DNA from: Streptomyces adelaidensis
GTDB taxonomy: Bacteria > Actinomycetota > Actinomycetes > Streptomycetales > Streptomycetaceae
DNA length: 64,000 nt
NCBI RefSeq assembly: GCF_016598475.1
Contig: NZ_JAEMUX010000036.1
Coordinates: 1 to 64,000, forward strand
Reading direction: 5' to 3'
This document shows positions 58,419-64,000 of this stretch, piece by piece. Position 1 is the first letter of the stretch; each line of letters begins with the position of its first letter. The notes under the pieces are model-generated. The model was not told the origin of the DNA and searched no databases. It saw only the letters and a list, made by a program, of their open reading frames with translations. Made by a program: the position numbers and the translations under genes.

Positions 58419-59871
58419 CCCGAAGGGCTTTCTGAACCACGGGCGCGAGGTCGCCAAGTCCCGCCCCGTCGACGTACGCCTGAAGGACTGGAACGAGGTC
58501 TACGTTCCGGGCTCCCTGCTCCCGATCATCTCGAAGCAGGCTTCGCGCTGCATGGACTGTGGCATTCCGTTCTGCCACAACGGCTGTCCGCTCGGGAACC
58601 TGATCCCCGAGTGGAACGACTACGCCTACCGCGAGGACTGGACGGCGGCGTCGGAGCGGCTGCACGCGACGAACAACTTCCCGGAGTTCACCGGGCGGCT
58701 GTGCCCGGCCCCCTGCGAGTCGGCGTGCGTGCTCGGCATCAACCAGCCGGCCGTCACCATCAAGAACGTCGAGGTCTCGATCATCGACAAGGCGTGGGAG
58801 ACGGGCGACGTCGCCCCGCAGGCTCCCGAGCGCCTCTCCGGCAAGACGGTCGCGGTCATCGGCTCGGGCCCGGCGGGCCTGGCGGCCGCGCAGCAGCTGA
58901 CGCGTGCCGGTCACACGGTCGCGGTGTACGAGCGCGCGGACCGCATCGGCGGCCTGCTGCGCTATGGCATCCCCGAGTTCAAGATGGAGAAGCGGCACAT
59001 CAACCGCCGCATCGAGCAGATGCGTGCGGAGGGCACCCGCTTCCGTACGGGCATCGAGATCGGCCGCGACCTCAAGGCCACGGACCTGAAGAAGCGTTAC
59101 GACGCCGTCGTGATCGCCGCCGGCGCAACGACCGCCCGTGACCTCCCGGTCCCCGGCCGTGAACTGGCGGGCGTCCACCAGGCCATGGAGTACCTGCCCC
59201 TGGCCAACAAGGTCCAGGAGGGCGACTTCGTGGCGCCCCCCATCACGGCCGAGGGCAAGCACGTCGTCGTCATCGGCGGCGGCGACACGGGCGCGGACTG
59301 CGTGGGCACGGCCCACCGCCAGGGCGCGGCCTCCGTCACACAGCTGGAGATCATGCCGAGGCCGGGCGAGGACCGTGCCGCGAACCAGCCGTGGCCGACC
59401 TTCCCGATGCTCTACAAGGTCACCTCGGCGCACGAGGAGGGCGGTGAGCGGGTCTACTCCGTCTCCACCACCCACTTCGAGGGCGACGAGGACGGCAACG
59501 TCCAGTTCCTGCACCTCACCGAGGTCGAGTTCATCGACGGCAGGCTGACCCCGAAGCCGGGCACGGAGCGCAAGATCCCCGCCCAGCTGGTCACCCTCGC
59601 CATGGGCTTCACGGGCACCGACCGGGAGAACGGCCTGGTCGACCAGTTCGGCCTGGACCTGGACGAGCGCGGCAACATCGCCCGCGACGCCGACTTCCAG
59701 ACCAACGTTCCGGGCGTCTTCGTCGCCGGTGACGCGGGTCGCGGCCAGTCGCTCATCGTCTGGGCGATCGCCGAGGGCCGGTCCGCGGCTCAGGGCTGCG
59801 ACCGGTTCCTCACGGGCGCCAGCGAACTGCCTTCGCCGATCCGGCCCACCGACCGGTCGTTGATGGTCTGA
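58411..59871 (+). CDS. gltD: Glutamate synthase small subunit
   Basis: FAD-dependent subunit that passes electrons from NADPH to GltB, 486 aa. The N-terminal 4Fe-4S region has CMDCGIPFCHNGCPLGN and CPAPCESACVLG. The FAD dinucleotide fold starts at VAVIGSGPAGLAAAQQL, the NADPH fold at VVVIGGGDTGADCVGTA, and the C-terminal FVAGDAGRGQSLIVWAI block closes the FAD site. The ATG lies inside the last codons of gltB (8-bp overlap), so the two subunits are coupled. A bidirectional hairpin lies downstream. Confidence 0.97.
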   Translation: MADPKGFLNHGREVAKSRPVDVRLKDWNEVYVPGSLLPIISKQASRCMDCGIPFCHNGCPLGNLIPEWNDYAYREDWTAASERLHATNNFPEFTGRLCPAPCESACVLGINQPAVTIKNVEVSIIDKAWETGDVAPQAPERLSGKTVAVIGSGPAGLAAAQQLTRAGHTVAVYERADRIGGLLRYGIPEFKMEKRHINRRIEQMRAEGTRFRTGIEIGRDLKATDLKKRYDAVVIAAGATTARDLPVPGRELAGVHQAMEYLPLANKVQEGDFVAPPITAEGKHVVVIGGGDTGADCVGTAHRQGAASVTQLEIMPRPGEDRAANQPWPTFPMLYKVTSAHEEGGERVYSVSTTHFEGDEDGNVQFLHLTEVEFIDGRLTPKPGTERKIPAQLVTLAMGFTGTDRENGLVDQFGLDLDERGNIARDADFQTNVPGVFVAGDAGRGQSLIVWAIAEGRSAAQGCDRFLTGASELPSPIRPTDRSLMV

Positions 59872-59946
59872 CCGCCGCTCGAATCAACACGGTGACCTGA
59901 CGGTCACCCCACATACGTCCCGTACAAAGGCGTACGGAACACAGAC

Positions 59947-59990
59947 GGCGCCTGCCCGCCAGTCCCCGACCGGACGACTGGGCAGGCGCC
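59947..59990. terminator. Bidirectional hairpin between gltD and the rhomboid gene
   Basis: Perfect 11-bp stem (59947-59957 with 59980-59990) with a 22-nt loop, midway between two convergent genes; no U-tract. Confidence 0.6.
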
Positions 59991-60010
59991 GCCGCATGTT
60001 CTCGGGCACC

Positions 60011-60946
60011 TCAGCCCGTCATCCCCGACACCTTCCCCACCGCCAGCACCACCAACAACGCCAGCACCCCCGCGCACGCCCCCGCCTGCACCAGCACCCG
60101 CCGCCGGTCCCGGGGTGCGTAGGCGAACGCGAAGGCGATCAGGCCACCCGTGAGCAGACCGCCGAGGTGTCCCTGCCAGGACGTGACGACCGCCGAGATG
60201 ACCAGCCATACCAGCAGCCCGGCCATGAAGCGGTTGATCCCCGCCGGGTCGGCGCCCAGGCGGCGGGCGAGGACGTAGTACGCGGTGCAGACGCCGAAGA
60301 TCGCGCCGGAGGCGCCGACCGTGGTGGCGTCGGGGGCCAGGAGCAGGACGAGGACCGAGCCGCCGAGGGCGGACAGGAGGTAGAGCGCGAGGTAGCGGGT
60401 GCGGCCGAGTTGGGACTCCACGATCCTGCCGACGTTCCACAGCGTGACCATGTTCATCACGATGTGCAGGATGCCGAAGGTGCCCTCGGTGGGCGGGAGA
60501 TGGAGGAAGGCGCCGGTGAGCAGGCGGTACCACTCGCCGTCGATCACGCCTTCGAGGTGGAAGTCGGCCGGGTAGGCGCTCTGCCAGACGTAGTGCAGGC
60601 CGTCCGGGCCGGCCAGGCCCCGGCCCAGCATCGCGAAGTCGTCCACGACCTCCGCACGGAGCAGTTCGGCGACGTAGGCCATGACGTTCAGGCCGATCAG
60701 GATGTACGTCACCAGCGGGACGGTCGAGATCCGGCCGCCGAAGGCCGTGCGGGCCTGGCGGACCGTTCGCGCGCCCTCCTTCACACACTCCGGGCACTGG
60801 TGGCCCACGGCCGCGTCGCGCATGCAGTCCGGGCAGATGAACCGCTCGCAGCGGGTGCAGCGGACGTACGACTCCACTTTCGGGTGGCGGTAGCAGGTGG
60901 TGACGGCGGGCTCGGACGGCGAGGGGGACGGGGATTCTGGTTCCAC
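60011..60946 (-). CDS. Rhomboid-family intramembrane serine protease with N-terminal zinc finger
   Basis: 311 aa. The N-terminus carries a B-box-like zinc finger (CYRHPKVESYVRCTRCERF then CPDCMRDAAVGHQCPEC, residues 18-52), followed by a linker and six to seven membrane segments (from about 78). The catalytic Ser is in GASGAIFG and the His in GHLGGLLTG; the HIVMNMVTLW block supplies the conserved HxxxN. Most residues for an active rhomboid are therefore present. GTG 60946 has AAGGAG 6 nt upstream. The zinc finger plus rhomboid layout is common in actinobacteria; substrates are unknown. Divergent from the vWA gene. Confidence 0.93.
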   Translation of the reverse strand: MEPESPSPSPSEPAVTTCYRHPKVESYVRCTRCERFICPDCMRDAAVGHQCPECVKEGARTVRQARTAFGGRISTVPLVTYILIGLNVMAYVAELLRAEVVDDFAMLGRGLAGPDGLHYVWQSAYPADFHLEGVIDGEWYRLLTGAFLHLPPTEGTFGILHIVMNMVTLWNVGRIVESQLGRTRYLALYLLSALGGSVLVLLLAPDATTVGASGAIFGVCTAYYVLARRLGADPAGINRFMAGLLVWLVISAVVTSWQGHLGGLLTGGLIAFAFAYAPRDRRRVLVQAGACAGVLALLVVLAVGKVSGMTG

Positions 60947-61101
60947 GACCGGCTCCTTGGGAGTGCGGGACTGATGACGAGCCGGTGAGGGCGGCGGCGA
61001 ACAAAATAGCGAACGATGAGGGGCTGGTGGTGAGGGGGAGGTGTTTGCGGTGCCATAGCCTCGGGTGTTCCGCAGAGCTTCGGTGCCAGGAGGCCCCCCG
61101 T

Positions 61102-61821
61102 ATGTCCGCGATCAGCCTCAGCAAGGTGCGGGAGACCGCCCCGGCGCTCGTCGATCTCTACAAGGCCGCCGGGGTGTCTCTCGACGAACACGGGCTCGAC
61201 GGACTGCGGGCCGCCGTGTACCTCGTCGTCGACTACAGCGGTTCCATGAAGCCGTACTACAGGGACGGGAGTGTGCAGGCGCTCGCGGATCGGGTGCTCG
61301 GGCTGTCGGCCCACCTTGACGACGACGGGCGCGTGCCCGTCATCTTCTTCTCGACCGATGTCGACGCCGTGGCGGACATCGCCCTCGCCGAGCACCAGGG
61401 GCGGATCGAGCGGATCGTGGCCGGGCTCGGACACATGGGGAAGACCAGCTACCACCTGGCCATGGACACTGTGATCGACCACTATCTCGACAGCGGCGCC
61501 ACGGCACCCGCTCTCGTCGTGTTCCAGACCGACGGCGGGCCGATCAACAAGCTCGCAGCCGAACGGTACGTGTGCAAGGCCGCCCGCCTCCCCCTCTTCT
61601 GGCAGTTCATCGGCTTCGGTGACCCGGACAGCAAGCAGTTCGACTTCCTGCGCAGGCTCGACGAGTTGGCGGTGCCGGGCAAGCGGGCCGTCGACAACGC
61701 AGGGTTCTTTCATGCCGGTTCGGATCCGAGGGCCGTGTCCGACGGGGAGTTGTACGACCGGCTGTTGGGGGAGTTCCCGAGTTGGCTGGCCGGGGCGCGC
61801 GCTCAGGGGATTGTCCCCTGA
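61102..61821 (+). CDS. vWA-domain protein (TerY/TerF-like)
   Basis: 239 aa, almost entirely a von Willebrand A domain. The MIDAS motif is VDYSGSMKPYY (Asp44, Ser46, Ser48) with the TDGGP block (FQTDGGPINK) supplying the later ligand. The N-terminal SAISLSKVRETAPALVDLYK and the overall shape are those of the tellurium-resistance-associated vWA proteins next to TerD-like genes in Streptomyces. No TerD domain or ter gene is present here, so a ter role is only by family resemblance. ATG 61102 with AGGAGG 8 nt upstream. Confidence 0.9.
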   Translation: MSAISLSKVRETAPALVDLYKAAGVSLDEHGLDGLRAAVYLVVDYSGSMKPYYRDGSVQALADRVLGLSAHLDDDGRVPVIFFSTDVDAVADIALAEHQGRIERIVAGLGHMGKTSYHLAMDTVIDHYLDSGATAPALVVFQTDGGPINKLAAERYVCKAARLPLFWQFIGFGDPDSKQFDFLRRLDELAVPGKRAVDNAGFFHAGSDPRAVSDGELYDRLLGEFPSWLAGARAQGIVP

Positions 61822-61907
61822 GGGGAGTCACGGAAGTGGGGAGTGGGCCCCATTTACATCATCGAGCGTGCGTGCCACCCTGAGACAGGCCGAGGGGAGG
61901 GCGACGC

Positions 61908-63557
61908 ATGGACGGCGTGCGGGCGGTCGGGGCGGGCGGCAGTCGGAGGGGTGCCGCGACGGGCGGCAAGGGGGAGCGGGTCGCGGACTGGGCCGACGGA
62001 CGGCTCGGGCTGTACGGCATCGCCAAGACCAATCTGCGCAAGGTGTTCCCGGACCACTGGTCCTTCATGCTCGGCGAGATCTGCCTCTACAGCTTCCTCA
62101 TCCTGATCCTCACCGGCGTCTGGCTGACCCTGTTCTTCGAGCCGAGCGGTGCCGAGGTCGAGTACAACGGCACGTACGAGCAGCTCAACGGCGTCCTGAT
62201 GACCCGGGCCTACGAGTCCACGCTGGAGATCAGCTTCGATGTGCGCGGCGGTCTGCTGATCCGGCAGATCCACCACTGGGCGGCGCTGGTCTTCGTCGCC
62301 GGGATGCTCGTCCACATGATGCGGGTGTTCTTCACGGGCGCGTTCCGCAAGCCGCGCGAGATGAACTGGGCGTTCGGCTGGACGCTGCTGTTCCTCGGCA
62401 TCATCACCGGGCTGACCGGCTACTCGCTCCCGGACGACCTGCTCTCCGGCACCGGTCTCCGCTTCGCGCAGGGCGCCATCCTGTCCGTCCCGGTCGTGGG
62501 GACGTATTTCTCCTTCTTCCTCTTCGGAGGGGAGTTCCCCGGGCACGACATCATTTCGCGGCTCTTCCCGATCCATGTGCTGTTGCTGCCGGGGATCATG
62601 CTGGCGCTGGTCGTCGCCCATCTGATCCTGGTCTTCTACCACAAGCACACGCAGTACCCCGGGCCCGGACGGGACCAGAAATCGGTGGTCGGCATGCCGT
62701 TCATGCCGGTCTACATGGCCAAGGCCGGCGGCTTCTTCTTCCTCGTCTTCGGCGTGCTCACCTTCATGGGCGCGATCGCGACCATCAACCCGGTGTGGGC
62801 CTTCGGGCCCTACCGCCCCGATCTCGTCACCACCGGCGCCCAGCCGGACTGGTATCTCGGCTTCTCCGAAGGCCTGATCCGGGTGATGCCGGGATGGGAG
62901 ATCAACGCCTTCGGGCACACCCTCGCCCTCGGCGTCCTCATCCCCTTCTCCCTCTTCCCGCTGATCATGCTGGCCATCGGCGTCTACCCGTTCGTCGAGG
63001 CCTGGATCACCGGCGACAAACGCGAACACCACCTCCTCGACCGTCCCCGCAACGTGCCCGTCCGCACCGGCCTGGGCGTGGCCTGGCTGAGTCTGTACGG
63101 CGTCCTGCTGATCGGCGGCGGCAACGACATCGTCGCCACCCATCTCCATCTCTCCATCAACGCCATCACCTGGTTCGTGCGCATCGGCTTCTTCGTGGTG
63201 CCCGTCGTCGCCTTCATCGTCACCAAACGGATCTGCCTGGGGCTCCAGCGCCGGGACCGCGACAAAGTGCTGCACGGCCGCGAGACCGGCATCATCAAAC
63301 GGCTCCCGCACGGCGAGTACGTCGAGGTCCACGAGGCGCTCTCCCCGGAGCAGCTGTTCGCGCTCACGCAGCACGATCAGGACCCGCCGTACGAGGTCGG
63401 GCCGGTCGTCGACGCGGGCGGGGTGCGGCGCCGGGTCCGGCCCGTCGACCGGCTGCGCGGCCGCCTCGCCCACGCCATGTTCGGGCCCGGGACACGGATT
63501 CCCAAGCCGACGGTCGAGGAGTACCGGGAACTCACCAGCGGCGACCACCACCACTGA
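61908..63557 (+). CDS. QcrB-type cytochrome b subunit, orphan paralogue
   Basis: 549 aa, cytochrome b of the actinobacterial bc1 complex type. Eight membrane helices; haem-ligand histidines are in IRQIHHWAALVFVAGMLVHMMR and FPIHVLLLPGIMLALVVAHL (shown here as HHWAALVFVAGMLVHM and HVLLLPGIMLALVVAH). The quinol-site motif is QPDWYLGF (actinobacterial PDWY rather than PEWY). The N-terminal ~35 residues are Gly/Arg-rich. GGGGAGG lies 6 nt before ATG 61908. No qcrA, qcrC or cytochrome oxidase gene is next to it, so it is probably a second copy outside the qcrCAB operon. The last 26 bp overlap the convergent acyl-CoA dehydrogenase gene. Confidence 0.93.
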   Translation: MDGVRAVGAGGSRRGAATGGKGERVADWADGRLGLYGIAKTNLRKVFPDHWSFMLGEICLYSFLILILTGVWLTLFFEPSGAEVEYNGTYEQLNGVLMTRAYESTLEISFDVRGGLLIRQIHHWAALVFVAGMLVHMMRVFFTGAFRKPREMNWAFGWTLLFLGIITGLTGYSLPDDLLSGTGLRFAQGAILSVPVVGTYFSFFLFGGEFPGHDIISRLFPIHVLLLPGIMLALVVAHLILVFYHKHTQYPGPGRDQKSVVGMPFMPVYMAKAGGFFFLVFGVLTFMGAIATINPVWAFGPYRPDLVTTGAQPDWYLGFSEGLIRVMPGWEINAFGHTLALGVLIPFSLFPLIMLAIGVYPFVEAWITGDKREHHLLDRPRNVPVRTGLGVAWLSLYGVLLIGGGNDIVATHLHLSINAITWFVRIGFFVVPVVAFIVTKRICLGLQRRDRDKVLHGRETGIIKRLPHGEYVEVHEALSPEQLFALTQHDQDPPYEVGPVVDAGGVRRRVRPVDRLRGRLAHAMFGPGTRIPKPTVEEYRELTSGDHHH

Positions 63558-64000
63558 GAACCGCACTCCGGCATTCGGCCGGGCTGCCCCACGCGGTCCG
63601 CAGCGCCCGCGCCTTGGTCAGCCACAGCGACAGGTCGTACTCGGCCGTGTAGCCGATCGCGCCGTGCAGTTGGAGTGCGGTGCGGGCGGTCGTGTACGCC
63701 GCCTCGCAGGCCGTCACCTTGGCGGCGGCCACGTCGGCCGGGTCCAGGGTGACCGCGGCCCCGAAGACCAGCGGGCGCGCGAACTCCAGGGCCACCTTCG
63801 CGTCGGCCAGCCGGTGCTTCACCGCCTGGAACGAGCCTATGGGGACGCCGAACTGGGTGCGTTGCCCGACGTACGCCACCGTCCTGTCCAGCAGGGCGAG
63901 TCCGACGCCGAGGGCCTGGGCGGCGACCGCGAGCCGGGCCCAGGTGAGGGCTTGGGCGACGGACGGCGGGTTCGTGGCGAGGAGTTCGCCGCCGGGGGTG
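63532..64000 (-). CDS. Acyl-CoA dehydrogenase, C-terminal part (gene runs off the right edge)
   Basis: The frame is open to base 64000, so the start lies outside the window; 155 residues are visible. They match the C-terminal helical FAD-binding domain of acyl-CoA dehydrogenases: VAYVGQRTQFGVPIGSFQAV, the KHRLADAKVALE helix, and LQLHGAIGYTAEYDLSLWL. The usual catalytic base lies in the GxIGYTxE(Y/H) block: here GAIGYTAEYD. Such shorter, catalytic-site-variable forms often pair with a second subunit; whether this one does cannot be seen. It converges with the cytochrome b gene and overlaps it by 26 bp. Confidence 0.88.
   Translation of the reverse strand, partial: TPGGELLATNPPSVAQALTWARLAVAAQALGVGLALLDRTVAYVGQRTQFGVPIGSFQAVKHRLADAKVALEFARPLVFGAAVTLDPADVAAAKVTACEAAYTTARTALQLHGAIGYTAEYDLSLWLTKARALRTAWGSPAECRSAVLSGGGRRW

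Noticed and set aside
1..64000. tRNA, rRNA, integrase, transposase or prophage genes
   Set aside because: None recognised anywhere in the window by motif or structure.

Overview
The window is a very GC-rich, densely coded stretch of an actinomycete chromosome, almost certainly Streptomyces. The evidence is third-position GC bias, many GTG/TTG starts, 4-bp stop/start overlaps, a Met/Gln/Gly-rich DivIVA, and the chromosomal order divIVA-ileS-lspA-dnaE-his-trp-lgt-gltBD known from Streptomyces. I see no prophage, IS element, CRISPR array, rRNA or tRNA. It reads as core chromosome with lineage-specific decay and repeats.

Layout. 1-7.6 kb: the 3' part of divIVA, convergent ileS with a translational T-box leader, a DksA/TraR zinc-finger protein, lspA, an RluA-family pseudouridine synthase and a GNAT protein. 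8-16 kb: a broken Na+/H+ antiporter (frameshift plus lost C-terminus), an MscS-like channel, a dienelactone-hydrolase-like protein, a Tat-exported PhoD-like phosphatase, a CPAC thioredoxin-fold membrane protein, a small membrane protein and a DUF2252 protein. 16.4-28.7 kb: dnaE, a 54-aa conserved small protein, a NYN-domain protein, an ABC exporter pair, YbaK, a stand-alone LON-domain protein and two Streptomyces-type hypotheticals.

28.9-42.9 kb is the amino-acid biosynthesis core. hisD-C-B-(54-aa membrane protein)-hisH-priA-(RidA-like)-hisF is one translationally coupled operon, followed by hisI-trpE, trp-associated membrane proteins, trpC, trpM, trpB and trpA. No trpF is present: PriA, the bifunctional HisA/TrpF isomerase, is expected to serve both pathways. 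hisG, hisE, trpD and trpG are also not here.

43-45 kb holds a second CPAC thioredoxin-fold protein and lgt. 45.0-52.4 kb is the most unusual part: a six-gene leftward operon with four different ADP-ribosylglycohydrolase (DraG/ARH) paralogues in tandem, then a CaiB/BaiF CoA-transferase and a CitE-like CoA lyase. One paralogue carries a 185-residue disordered linker built from 30-bp and 9-bp coding minisatellites. 52.7-64 kb: a VIT/CCC1 metal transporter, gltBD (glutamate synthase), a zinc-finger rhomboid protease, a vWA protein, an orphan QcrB-type cytochrome b and, running off the right edge, an acyl-CoA dehydrogenase.

Best candidates for follow-up are the four-DraG/CoA operon, the ileS T-box with mutually exclusive sequestrator and antisequestrator, the decayed antiporter, and the repeat-built linker.
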